A DNA stretch of 64,000 nt from Mangifera indica. Lineage: Eukaryota; Streptophyta; Magnoliopsida; Sapindales; Anacardiaceae. The position numbers were made by a program, and so were the translations under genes. This document shows positions 51,160 to 63,141 of the stretch, one piece after another; the first letter of the stretch is position 1; the number at the start of each line of letters is the position of its first letter. The notes under the pieces are model-generated. The model was not told the DNA's origin and ran no database searches. It was given only the letters and a program-made list of their open reading frames with translations. The stretch lies in assembly GCF_011075055.1 (NCBI RefSeq), contig NW_025401192.1, forward strand, positions 32,303-96,302, written 5' to 3'.

Positions 51160-51382
51160 AGATATGCATACAATATGTGTCCGTATATTACATTAGATTG
51201 TTAACAAACAACTTTGACACATGAGATCTAATATTTAACACAATAATAACTTTACTGTATTATTTGTGCCCATGATCAAGATAATAAGTTACATATAGTT
51301 CTCACGGTCAAGAGACATATTGATTATTTCATTACGATTCTACTATTCTAAGGAAATTTATCAATCACATACTATACATGCA
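51160..51382. repeat. Retroelement-like dispersed repeat, copy R2
   Basis: Counterpart of 25075-25330. Just downstream (51470-51520) is ACCAATTATAACAATCTCTC followed by ACTTGCATTG, a phrase I associate with non-coding parts of plant copia-type elements; that association is from memory and not proof. Confidence 0.45.
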
Positions 51383-51639
51383 ACACCATAATGAAGAATT
51401 GCCATTTTTATTAATTATAAACATGATACATGGACATAATACAAATGCATTCACCAAAATGATTTGACTTTAGAGTACCAATTATAACAATCTCTCACTT
51501 GCATTGTAATTAATTAGTCATCCCTCTAATCTCAAATGACGTTATAGGTCTATAATACTTTTATTATAATATATATTTTATAAGTGATTCGATAATATTA
51601 TTATATATGTTAACATATTTCTAGTGTTAGATGTTTTTA

Positions 51640-51765
51640 ATGAAACTATATATACATATATTTTTGAAATATTATATTATTTAATAATTTTAAATTAAAA
51701 ATAAAATAATGTTATATTTATATTTATTTTTTATAATTAAAATATATACATATAATAAAATTATT
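51640..51765. repeat. AT-rich MITE-like repeat, copy 12
   Basis: ATTATATTATTTAATAATTT, the core TTAAATTAAAAATAAAATAA and ATTAAAATATATACATAT follow the family order. The left end is ACTATATATACATATA. Confidence 0.55.
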
Positions 51766-52603
51766 ATTTTCTTAAGAATGCAGATAAGATATATGCAAAC
51801 CAGCTACTGGAGGGTCTATCGGTCAATTGAAGCCAACAGTAAGTGACATTTAACGGCTGAACACTGAAGTGAAGAGTAGGAAAAATCATTAAAAGGCTGT
51901 ATGTAGCCAAGCCCACGTTAGGTGTTTTTGGCCCCCAACCTAACCAAGATTTGCTTGGACTATCATTAAAAGTCTCTTCTTTGCGGCCTTTGTTTATGCT
52001 GATACATCTTTTTGAGATCCTCCCCCGATTCGAGCATTATCAGACCTTCCATTGCACCTTCTCTACCGTTTCACCGCCTCGGATTTGCAACAGTAAGTAA
52101 AATTTTGTACCATTATTCGATTACATCAATAATTAGTAGTTTTTGAATGAATAATATAATTTTTTATTTTTTATTTTAAAATTTTTTTAAATTAACTTTT
52201 TAGCATTGGAATTTTTTCCCTCTCACTTCTTTCTATCAAATCAATAAAACCATTTTCTGTCTGATCTCTTCAAAGTTGCAGTCAGAAGACCACTTTTGGT
52301 TGGCCAAAGGCCTATTTCCCGCCCAAATTAAAATATTTACACGTACTTTAATTTTTGTTAAAAATTTAAAAAAATATATAGATAAATTATTATTTATTTA
52401 AAAAAAATTTAATTAAAGTTTTATTATTTTTTATATTTAAAAATCTTCTAATTTTTCTTCATTTAAAAGTTTATAAATTTTAAAAAATAATTATTTTACT
52501 TCTAAATCTTTAGTTTTTGTTCTTCCTTCTCTAATTACATTTACCATCTAAAGATAAGGTAAAGAAATAAACCATTATTTTTGTTGATTTAAAAAATGAA
52601 GAA

Positions 52604-53495
52604 GGGAAAATGACTATTTATCACCCAATTTTTAGACCATTTGCAAACCTACATCCACGAAAAATGAAAAATTCTTATTTTTATCTATAGACAAACTTTT
52701 GTTAATTTTTTCTGTTAAAAAGAAGGATAAAATAGTCGTTTTATTGTTTATATTTAATGTTATAAAGGTTATTACTTTTCACCCCCTTAAGTTTTAGAAA
52801 CTAAATTTCACCTTTACCTAAAGTTTTTAAACTTTGAAAAGTAATATTTTCACCTCCAAACCTAGGGTTTCCATATTTTTCAAAATGCAGCCGCCCCCCA
52901 TAACTTTAAAAAAACAGTTTCACCCCCATTCTTCAACTTCATCTTCCGACATAGTCTCCGACCTCCTCTTTCTCTTGGTGCAGCGGTGGTAGTGTGATGA
53001 AGAGACGAAGATCTCTTCGTCGCTCCACCCAGATGATGAAGGACGACGTTTCGTCGTCCTTCGTTGCTCGTTGTGTCGTCTAGACTCGACGATAAATGAC
53101 AACTTCGTCTATTTTTTTAGATCTGGATGACGTTTTGTCATCTAGATCTGGGTGATAAATGGTCATCTTTCATCGTTCTTTGTAGTAAGAGATGAAAGAT
53201 CGGTGGAATGCGTCAGCCGTCGATGGTGGCTGGAGAAGAAAACAAACTCTATGGGTGAAATATAAACTTTTCAAACTTTGAGGATGGGTTGAGGTGTTAG
53301 TTTTTAAAACTTGGAGGGGAGAAATGGTAAAATTTTAAAATTTTTAAGTTTATAGGTAAAATAACGATTTTACCCCTGTCTCTAACTGAAAATTTAGATG
53401 ACAATTTAGTCATAAGTGAAAGTTTAGATTTTTCATCTTTCATATGTGTGAGTTGAAATTCGGCTAAAAATTGGACGGAAAATAGTTCTTTTCCC
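52604..53495. mobile_element. Fold-back Mutator-like element, copy 3 (complete)
   Basis: Ends are inverted and imperfect: GGGAAAATGACTATTT on the left against GGGAAAAGAACTATTTT from the right, then CCAATTTTTAG in both. The similarity continues inward for about 300 bp per arm. A 10-bp direct repeat AAATGAAGAA flanks it (52594-52603 and 53496-53505), in the 9-11 bp range of Mutator-like elements. The centre carries GTCGTC- and GATCTGG-rich motifs. No transposase frame: non-autonomous. Confidence 0.8.
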
Positions 53496-54087
53496 AAATG
53501 AAGAAGTGTCACCTCTTTATTCGATGTTTAAGCAGAGATGGAGATCTCCTGGACAAATTTGCACTTGGAAGATCATTTTGGTACACATACTCTGAATAAT
53601 CTGGAGACACAATCTTGGGCGAATAATGGTGGGCACATGTACACATAAATGTATCATCTGAATAATTAACATGCAATAAATTTGGAAATGACATCCAACC
53701 TATTGAATTATACAGCTTGTTCCTTCTTATATAGAGGTTTGGTTGATGTCAAAATTAAACAAGAGTAAGATAAGTATCTTATACATTTATTTTCTTCAAT
53801 CAGGTCTGGTTTGGTCAGTGAAAATGCCCTGCAGAATCATGAAATCCACATTACAATTTGATGATAAATTCGAAACAATTTCCAAAAAATAGATTAGACT
53901 GAAAGTCTTGTTAACCGATTTAACCAATCATGTGATATACGACTTTAATTATTAATTATCATTTTAATAAGAAACTTTACTTCTTTTCGGAATTTTACAA
54001 AATATAATAATTTAACTCTCTCTATGAATTTTTGCCTACTTTAAGAAATTTAGAGGATATTATTCAAATTATGCCGAGAGTCGAAGT

Positions 54088-54352
54088 TAGGATTAGATTC
54101 GAATCGAGTTTATTCGAGTTTCAGTTAAAGCTCGACTTAAACTAGCGCGAAACGAGTTAGCCCTAAGCCAGCTAGAGCCAATATTTTTGAGCTCGAGCTT
54201 AATTGTCAAAGTTTATAAATTAAAATTTTGGATACAAAACGACATCATTTTGACTAATATATATTAAAACGACGTCGTTTTAATAACGAATACTCAAATT
54301 CGAAGCTAGCCGAGTTAGAGCTCAAAATCAATTCGACTCGAATCTAACCCTA
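54088..54352. mobile_element. hAT-type MITE, 265 bp, second copy
   Basis: Diverged copy of the MITE at 17660-17963: left end TAGGATTAGATTCGAATCGA, right end inward TAGGGTTAGATTCGAGTCGA. It is flanked by GTCGAAGT and GCCGAAGT (54080-54087, 54353-54360), 7 of 8 bases matching. Both copies hold an ACGACACCATTTTG / ACGACATCATTTTG motif inside. Confidence 0.8.
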
Positions 54353-54427
54353 GCCGAAGTTGACAAATCAATAAATTGATGCAAATAAATTTAAAAAAAT
54401 AAAAATGTTAGGAATTGGTGAAATTAA

Positions 54428-55184
54428 GGCCAAAAGACTTGTTCTCACTCAAGTTTTAATACATTCTCAAAGTTTCACCTATAATGTTTAAAAAACCCAA
54501 AATTTTATTTGTGAAACAACTATCGTTAAAATTTTCTATTAAAGTTAAAGATAAAATCATTATTTTACCAATAATATTAAAATATATAATTTTATTTCAT
54601 CCTCCTCCAAAATTTGAAACTCACATTTTACCTTTAGCTCAAACTTTGAAAAGTAACTTTTCTCCCCTAAATCTTTAAGGTTTACTACAAACTTCCAGCG
54701 ATAGCAACAATAGGGGCTAATTAGTTTTGACATCGATTGATTTTTTGTGTGCCTCCCTCTGCTGTCGTTGTCAATGTTAGACGAAATGCTGATAAAGCCC
54801 TGATGACAACGAAACCCCAATCTACAAAAATTTCGATGAATCAGCTCTAGATGGCGAGAATCCTTCACATTTGTGGTTGGAGAACAGGTCTTCGTCTATG
54901 ATCGTCCAAATTTGAAGTTGAATCAATGGATTTTGGTCGTGCAGAGCCAATTCGATGAAACCTCTTTGTCTTCACGCTTCGACTCTGTTAGGACTTCGTC
55001 AACTTTTATCTGGAATCATCGACAATAATAGAGGAAGACACATGAAAAGTCAATTGACATCAAAACCCATTGGTCGTCATTGTTGTTGAAAGTTTATAAC
55101 AACCCATAGAAATGAGAGAGAGAGGAGAAAAATTACTTTTTAAAGTTTGAAATTGAGGGGAAAATACAAATTTTTAAAATTAAA

Positions 55185-55215
<31 letters not shown>

Positions 55216-55343
55216 AAAATAATAATTTAACCTTAATCTCGAATAAAAATTTTAGCCTGTTAATTGATTTAGATGACATTTTAAAGTTTTCAAATGTTAT
55301 GGATGGTCACATCAATACTGAGATGGGAATAAGACCTTTGGCC
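54428..55343. mobile_element. Fold-back Mutator-like element, copy 4
   Basis: Left end GGCCAAAAGACTTGTTCTCA pairs with the right end, inward GGCCAAAGGTCTTATTCCCA. Flanks TGAAATTAA (54419-54427) and TGAATTAAA (55344-55352) agree at 7 of 9 positions, a decayed 9-bp duplication. Subterminal AAAATCATTATTTTACC and AACTTTGAAAAGTAACTTTT are shared with copies 3 and 5. Confidence 0.75.
55190..55211. repeat. (AT)n run within fold-back copy 4
   Basis: Short AT microsatellite after an A-rich tract in the right arm. Confidence 0.85.
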
Positions 55344-55735
55344 TGAATTAAATTGTATGCAACTGATAACGCTATCCATCTTATCGACCTTTACACGTCT
55401 TTGATACGTACGTGCCATAAATATTTTTTATATTACGGACAATCATGATTTCTCCTAATGCTTAGATTTTTTTCACAACGGTTGTGGTTTTATTGTGGTT
55501 ATGTTATGAATTTAAAAGCACAGCACCGGCTTTGCGTGCTGCGTGCGTGGTCCCCTAATCTTGTGCGCTTAGGGTTTTAATGAGCCATGATTAAAATGGA
55601 AGGCGCCAATCCATGACAAATAATCATACGTGCTTAAGACAAGAAAGGCGGGTACCCAAACTTTTTTATTTTTCCAAATTGCCTCCAAAAACATTGTCTT
55701 AAATGTTGCGAACGATATCAATTTTGTTGAACTTA

Positions 55736-56180
55736 TACGGGATTGTTTGATTTTAAAATTTAAATATTACTTTGATAATATATTTTTTATTATTTTATTT
55801 GATTTATTATTAATAAAATATTATAATAATTTTTTATTATTAATATTGACATGATAAATAATATAATTAATAATTTGATTATTATCTTTACCTTAAGTAT
55901 TAAAAGATTATTAAAGTAATATTGATTTTATTATAATTATATTATTATTTATTAATTTTTGAGATAAAAATAAATTTATTTTTAATTAATATAAAAAATA
56001 TTTATATTTAAGGTCATTTAAGTAAAATAATTTAATAGTTTTTATTTATTACATTTAACTAAACACAATAATTATTTATATCTATCAAATTTTATTAAAC
56101 ATAGTAATCATTTATAATTTATTTTCAATGTAATCTTTCTATTTTGGTAATAAAACATTATCCAAACTAAACGCCTCCTA
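55736..56180. repeat. MITE-like element, family with 38138-38600, copy 2
   Basis: Left GGGATTGTTTGATTTTAAAA and right, inward, GGAGGCGTTTAGTTTGGATA are weakly inverted, as in hAT-type MITEs. Ordered AT-rich segments match copy 1, notably ACACAATAATTATTTATATC. It directly abuts the AT-rich repeat at 56182. Confidence 0.5.
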
Positions 56181-56181
56181 A

Positions 56182-56330
56182 GAGTAAAATTATATGCATA
56201 ATTTATATATATATAAATAATAATATATTATCAAATAATTTTAAATTAAAGATAAAATAATATCAATTATTTAATAATATATCATTATTTATATATAAAA
56301 TTGTGCATATGAGTTGCATACATAGTTTTA
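56182..56330. repeat. AT-rich MITE-like repeat, copy 13
   Basis: GTAAAATTATATGCATAATT at the left, the core TTTTAAATTAAAGATAAAAT, AATTATTTAATAATATATCA, and the terminus GCATACATAGTTTTAT at the right. Confidence 0.65.
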
Positions 56331-56411
56331 TTGGCAAGAGTAAAATTGAAATTATTTGACAAGAGTAAAACTAAAATTATCTTACTTTCTTAAAGTTTAG
56401 GATTTTTATTT

Positions 56412-56990
56412 GGCTGAAGGACTATTTTTCACCTAAGTTTTAATGTAAAGACAAATACATACCCGTGAAGTTTCAAAAACTCAAACATCCATCTATAAAT
56501 CAATTGTAGTTCAAATTTTTTGTTAAGACTAAAATAAAATCGTAATTTTATCAGTAATATTAAAATATATATAATTTTATCTTTGAATTTTGAAAACTTA
56601 CATTTCACCATAGCGTCAACTTTGAAAAGTAACTCCCCTCTTCCCAAATCTTTAGGGTTTCCTCCCTTATTCGGCCCTGATGACGATAGTCGATATTGTC
56701 TCTATATTTAGCCTAATTGTCTATTGAGGAGAGAGACCGTTGGGTTAAAAGTGGAGAGGGTGGTGGCCACTATTGCCATTGCCATTGTCATCATAAAAAA
56801 GGGAAGAAAACCTTAGAGATTTGAGAGAAAAAAAAAATTATTTTTTAAAATTGATGTTAAAAGGTAAAATATGAATTTTTAAAATTAAAAAAAAAGATAA
56901 AATTATATATTTTTTAATAATATTAATAAAATAATAATTTCATCTTTAATTTTAATGAAAAATTTTAACAACAATTAATCTTTGATTTTT
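56412..56990. mobile_element. Fold-back Mutator-like element, copy 5
   Basis: Left end GGCTGAAGGACTATTTTTCA followed by CCTAAGTTTTAA matches the shared terminus. Inner motifs AAAATCGTAATTTTATC, ACTTTGAAAAGTAACT and AAATCTTTAGGGTTT align with copy 4. The right terminus is not recognisable, so the end is approximate. Lies about 500 bp upstream of the E2F start codon. Confidence 0.6.
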
Positions 56991-57482
56991 ATTTTTAAAT
57001 ATACTTTTTTAATCAAGGTTTTGCTGTCAAGTTAGACAAAAAAAATTTTATTTATGAAGGCTTCAGTATTGTTAAAATTATTAAAATGGTAGATAATACA
57101 TTCAATTTCATGATCTAAAAAAATTAAAATCAATAATTCAACCAAATTATTTTTTATTTTCATTTTTAACATTTCTCATGTATCATTTTTTAAATTTAGA
57201 GAAGTATTTAGACATTAGAAAACCAAAAAAATAAAAAAAGATAAGAGGCCGCTTCACAATTTCACAAACAAAAGGGAAAAAATTAAAAATAATTTCCGCA
57301 AAACTTCCCTCCACATCTATCCGAACTAAAATTCCCTCCTTCCCTCGTTTTCTTCTCTTCTCCACTTCGATACCTTCACTTTTTTCTTTTCAGATCTCAT
57401 TTCCTTTCCTTTCTACTCTTCTTTCTTCATTTTTTTTTTAAACAATATTTTCTTTTATTTTCTTCTCGTAATTTCTTCCTCC

Positions 57483-60400
57483 ATGACCGGCGTCGCCGCT
57501 AGAGCCTCCACTTGCCCGGCTCCGCCGCCCCCCAACGCGCCGCCCGCAGCCGTCCCGATCGTTCCGCCAATAAGGCGCCACTTGGCTTTCCTTACCACCA
57601 AGCCTCCGTTTGTTCCTTCCGATGATTACCATCGGTTCTCCTCTTCCGCCGCAACTGCTCGCCGAGCCGTCGATCACGAACCTGAGGCTATTGTTGTTAG
57701 ATCTCCTGTTAGTTTTTATTATTTTAACTTACATTTGTTTCAGTGAATTCTTTTGCTGTAATTCTTAATTTGGAAGGCTTTTGTTCTTGTATAGTTGTTT
57801 TGTTTGACTTTGTGAATGCATTGGTGCGTTTATACTCGATGTTTTTAACATTAAGTTAAAATTTAGTTGTGGTTCGTTTTTGTTTTCGTTGATTATGAAG
57901 TAATGGCCGTTTATTTGCTTTGATTATTGGGGTTTTATTGCTTGATGACAATTAAATTCAGTGGAGTTCAGCTTGTTTGTTTGCTGATTTGCTTAAAATA
58001 CTGTGCAGTGAGTAATCTAAGCGCTGTTATATTGCCGTTTCCTTTGATTAGGAGTAACTTCATGTGTAAAATTCTACATTGCTAGTGTGACAATTGCTAA
58101 GTCAGCATGAGGCCTTTTGATTTGAAAATTTTGAGAGCAAAAGTGTGAGGATCATGTTGCCATCTTGTTTTGTGAGAGCAGGTTATTAAAATTCTCCTGT
58201 GATGCCTCGAATTATTCAACATTATAATTGGAGGATCTTCACATTTGTTGATCGTCCTGGTCCATGCCTGTATGTTTCTGTGGTTTCTGTAACTATGATG
58301 TGGGGCTATGATTAATGATAGTGTCGTCTGGACACAATATTAGTGATCACACAGTTGAAATCATCTATGTGATTTAACAGAAAATAGATTATTAAGTAGT
58401 ATCAATTGTGTTTTAATAAGCTTTTCTCTGAAGTAGGCAATGCATAGGTTTAAAGTAGAAATGTTTTACTGCTTGTTGTTTACTTTGCTAGCTTCCTGTT
58501 GTTGATTGATCTGGGGTCCTGCTTATGTTTGTCAGCAAGTAAAGAGGAAGAATGGAACGAATGACACTGGGATTGAATCTGGTGATTGGGCTAGCAGTCC
58601 TGGATTCACTAGCTTATCCAACTGTCTATTCCAGACACCTGTATCTGTGAAAGGGGCAAGGGTAAACAACAGACCAAAGGCCACAAAGGTTAATAGATCC
58701 ACTCCCCAGACTCCTATGTCAAATGCTGGTGAGAAACTTTATGTGTTGTCATTTTAGGATTCTCTTATCTGAGCATTCTAAGAAAGCAACTAATTTAGAT
58801 GGTGTAAATTAAGTGTGTTTTACTACAGAAAAAATTGGGTTTTAAGCTGAGTTACTATTACTTTACCAACCAAATCAAGTGGTGAAATACTAAAAGTAGT
58901 TTATGTTAACCTGCAGGTTCCCCGGCTACTCCTACTCCAGCTGGAAACTGCCGTTATGACAATTCCCTAGGTAATCCTGAAAGTTTTGGCATTTATGATG
59001 ACTCTTTATATTCCATATTAGCTACTTATGTAGCTCTGAAGCTGTTATCTATTTCAAGGCTGACAATAAATTGCTTGCATTTCCAGGTCTTCTGACAAAA
59101 AAGTTTATTAATCTGATTGAGCATGCTGAAGATGGTATGCTTGACCTGAACAAAGCTGCTGAAACTTTAGAGGTAAGCATCTAGCTCAGTAATCATGTTT
59201 AGGGCTGACTCACATAATGTAGTAATTGATGGTCCTTTCTCTTATGGATTAACATAGGTGCAAAAGAGGCGGATATATGACATAACAAATGTTTTGGAAG
59301 GAATTGGTCTTATTGAGAAAAAGCTCAAGAACAGAATACGTTGGAAGTAATTTCTTTTATAAGATTTTGACATTAATTTTCTTTTATTTTAATTTGATAT
59401 AAGACATGGGAAGATATTTAACAATTGATCAAATTATTAGGGGGGTTGATAATTCAACAACAGGGGAGTTGGATGGTGATGCCTCTATTTTACAGGTATG
59501 TGAAAATAGATATTCATATTTTGTCATGCAGAGAATGGCAACTGCTTTTTCATTTGTTACTATTATCATGATGTGATTGTTTAGAAGTTTCTGTGTTCCT
59601 TTATATCAATTTGCAAATTTGTCTGAATATCTTGCATTGCTGACTCATCTACTCCCTCATTTTTTGTAACATAATAAGGGGAACCAGAAATCGAAAGAAA
59701 AAGAGCTTTATTTTATTGGCTTTTCAAGATGGACAGGATTTTATCTGATTGTCTTTTAATGCAGGCTGAAGTTGAAAGTCTTTCCTTGGAAGAGCGCAGA
59801 CTAGATGACCAAATTAGGTGGGTTATTCTCTTGCAAGCATGGTAACTTTGATGAAGTGGATCTCTATAATAATGTGGATTCTTCAACTGTTGCAGGGAAT
59901 TGCAAGAAAGATTGAGGGGTTTGAGTGAAGATGAAAACAATCAAAAGTAACTCCTCTTCCTCACCCATGTGCCCTGGTCCTGTTAATTGCACTTGTGTTT
60001 ATATGCACAGATAACATTTTGTTTTCTCTATAACTCTTCCAGGTGGCTTTTTGTGACCGAAGAAGATATGAAGAGCATACCCTGTTTCATGGTTAATCTT
60101 TTTTTGGCACTACATATTGGATGCTTATCATATTGTAGTTTGACACTAATGTCAAAATGTTTAGCTTGTCTGAAATTTAACATGTTTTCATCAACTCTGG
60201 CAGAATGAAACCCTAATTGCAATCAAAGCTCCCCATGGAACTACACTTGAAGTCCCTGATCCTGATGAAGTAAGTTGATAGCTGAAAATTTAAGGGGAAT
60301 TAGTGTCATTTACTATCATGGTGTAAGTAATGCATGTGTCATTGCTGTACCACAGGCTGTTGACTACCCACAGAGGAGATACCGGATAATTCTTAGAAGT

Positions 60401-61797
60401 ACAATGGGCCCTATTGATGTATACCTTGTTAGGTAATTTTGCTTGCTGTTAGGCTGAGATTTTCTTGTGCTCTTTGACCTTTCATAATATTTAATTACAC
60501 TGATTGTTGGGTGATTTACAACTTGAGATACTTAATTGCTTATTATTCTTAAATTTTTTGTTATTACTGAGTCATCATTTTCTTTTACTTCTTTATCTTT
60601 TTTGGTGCTCTCCAGTCAATTTGAGGAGAAGTTTGAGGAGATGAATAGTGCTGAGCCACCTGTAAGCTTCCCAACTGATTACAGTTCAGGGTTTAATGAA
60701 AACCAAGTGAGGGAGATGGTCCCTGTGGAGAGCAGTGGAAATGAAGTTGAACCTCAGGCACAACAAGCTCACCAAAGGTGCTCTGATCTTAATTCTTCGC
60801 AGGATTTTGTTGGGGGAATGATGAAGATTGTTCCTTCAGATGTTGATGTAAGTGCAGTGACAGTTAGTAATCCTTATCGCTTTATTGTAAAGAAATATTT
60901 GATTTACATGAGCAATATTCAATTTGTCTGAAGTTATTTACAAGTTAGGAATCAGAAGCCATTTTGATAAAGATTGAAGTTTCGGTTGAGTTGGGAAATG
61001 TCCTTTACATGGCATTACATCTGAGATTCAGATTTGAAACAGATTTCAAGCCAAGTAGTCAAAAGCCTGGACATCTTCAGTTATCCGAAGATGCACCCTA
61101 AGATGGTGACATTGGGATTATGTCATACCTACTTGGTGTAACTTAATGATTTTGTCTTCTGATCTACATTCTCTTGTTGGCTTCTGAAGTTCATAAATAC
61201 TGCACAGGGATCAGATTGCTTTAAATCTTGTGGTTTATCTTAATTCTTTTGTGGCAGATGTCTTGTTTGAAACTCATCTCTGAATATATTTTAACTTCTC
61301 ATAATAGTCATAAACTATCAGTAACTGAAGTAAGTACATGGAGTTCTTATCAGAATATATTTTAGATCTTTTAAGCCTATCACAATGAATGAAAGATATG
61401 TTATTCTTTGAGTTATTTTTTTTCTCCAATTCTTAGATCATTGACATACATGTCTCATTCTTGTTGCAGAATGATGCCGACTATTGGCTTCTTTCAGATG
61501 CTGATGTTAGCATCACAGATATGTGGAAGACAGACTGTATCCTTCATCAAATATATTGCTCTTCTTTCTTTTATCTATATCTCCTTCCCTCTATGCGTTC
61601 CTCTTATTTTCCTTCTTTCAATTCAAAAAACAATTGTTGAATCCTTAATTCCTACACTAGCAGGTGTTGAATGGGGCGGAGTAAATATGTTGCACTCTGA
61701 GTTTGGGATGTCTGATGTCTATACTCCTAGGGCACAAACACCGCCTTCTAGAATTTCCGAAGTACCATCTTCTGACATTAACTCTACCAGAAGATGA
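57483..61797 (+). CDS. E2FA: E2F transcription factor, E2FA-like
   Basis: DNA-binding activator of S-phase genes, acting with a DP partner and restrained by retinoblastoma-related protein. Exons: 57483-57707, 58536-58728, 58917-58970, 59087-59172, 59258-59346, 59441-59495, 59765-59817, 59896-59946, 60043-60091, 60204-60269, 60356-60432, 60616-60847, 61470-61536, 61661-61797; 477 residues, all junctions in frame. The Pro-rich N-terminus contains [14 protein letters not shown] and DDYHRF, as in plant E2FA. The winged-helix domain spans about 152-217 with [13 protein letters not shown] at 190-202. A coiled coil follows (about 225-270), then the marked box with [14 protein letters not shown] and [20 protein letters not shown]. 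The RB-binding motif [16 protein letters not shown] lies at 414-429. The last intron's acceptor was set at 61660 because that gives the family's TDSGVEW. Complete; E2FA over E2FB is moderate. Confidence 0.95.
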
Positions 61798-62456
61798 TAA
61801 TTTATCTATTTAACAAGCTAAATGAGGAGACTTATCTCTGATCCCTACAGTAACATACCATATCTTTGAGTTAAGAACACTAATGAGTGAACAACATACA
61901 ACTGAGGAATTTCTGGAAGAAGTTGACAGATGAACAGGAAGTTATCGCTGTACTTACAGCTAGAGTAAAATTTTGACCCATGGACTAGCATAAATAAACT
62001 TTATATTGGAATATTAAACACATTTTTTTATGAGGGTAGTGCCTTTGATTTTTTTATTTGAAATATGAGAGGGAGCAATATTTAAATGTTGTAATGCAGA
62101 TAAACTGGGAAAATTATTGCCTAAGGACGATAACAGGTCAGTAAAATCTCTGCCTGGATTTCTCTTATGTATGATGTTGAAAGTAAATCATTGGTATATT
62201 CTTTGATTTAAGAATTTGACTTACAGATTAGAGCTGATCTTTTGGCCATGTATCCGTTTGCTCAGACTGCATATTACATTTTGAACAGTGACTTCTATTT
62301 GATATTGTGCCATTAAAAGGTGAAGTTTTCAGTTATCCCTAGAAGATGTAAGTTTACTGCTTCCATAGGTTTAACTTTTATTACTGTTTGCTGTTGAAGT
62401 TGAATTGCTTTACAGACTTTATTAAACTTACTTTAAAGGTGGGAATTATTTTAGTA

Positions 62457-62466
62457 TTGGCGCGAA
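62457..62466. promoter_or_regulatory. E2F-binding-site-like motif
   Basis: TTGGCGCGAA fits the TTSSCGCS-like E2F consensus. It lies 660 bp after the E2F stop codon. Without a gene start beside it the role is unknown; it could serve a promoter beyond what I can recognise. Confidence 0.3.
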
Positions 62467-63093
62467 TAGCATTATCAAACCGATAAAGCGGGGTCAATTA
62501 TTAGATAAGTATCTACAAACTTTTTTAAGACTTTAGTGATTATTGTAGCAACCTTTATTCTACAAGCTATTTGTACTAGGCATTTTGCTAGGCCCCGTAG
62601 TGAAAGAAAACCTGAAAGGAGAAAATCGAGAGACCACAAATTAAAAGCAATCACAATTTCATTTATTGGTTGGGGGACCATAGTAAGGTCACTGCAGTAT
62701 GAAAGTCAACAACAAGCGCTCACTCTTGTTTTTGTCTTGTATTTCGACTCATGGGTCATCTTTTGGTAAGGATCTAGCTTATCACCATTCACGGTTGAGA
62801 TGTGTTGGCGAGACTTTTGGCACATGCCCTCCCTGAGGCTAATTCTCATATGTATACTTTTGTGTTTGATGGTAAACGATAACTACGACGGACTCGCTTT
62901 TTTGGCTGCGTCAAAGAAAAGTTTAATTTGACCTTTTCATAAATAAAACATAGCAATTTAAGTTTGATGACCCAGCTTTTACAAATTCAACTTATGCTTT
63001 AAATGTCTGACAAGAAACAGGAAACAATATTAATTTTTTTAAGCTTATTTGATATGTTGATAAATTAGAGTAATATAAATACATACATACATA

Positions 63094-63141
63094 CTATATA
63101 TATATATATATATAATATATATAATATATATATATATATAT
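63094..63141. repeat. Interrupted (AT)n microsatellite
   Basis: AT/TA dinucleotide runs broken twice by AATAT. Confidence 0.9.

Larger units (their letters stand above)
48776..52603. other. Intergenic region between peroxiredoxin and E2F, left part
   Basis: The first 200 bases hold the peroxiredoxin leader and promoter. Beyond that are three copies of the AT-rich repeat, a stretch at 49940-51490 that looks like retroelement non-coding sequence (including copy R2), and a less AT-rich block at 51880-52100. No gene recognised. Confidence 0.45.

Noticed and set aside
55630..55854. 74-codon plus-strand frame
   Set aside because: Runs into the AT-rich MITE-like element and becomes a low-complexity Leu/Ile/Asn string.
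60028..60222. 64-codon minus-strand frame
   Set aside because: Antisense to E2F exons 9 and 10 and the intron between them.
61408..61660. Continuous plus-strand frame joining the last two E2F exons through the intron
   Set aside because: The intron part is hydrophobic and unlike E2F. Splicing 61536 to 61661 restores the family sequence TDSGVEW.
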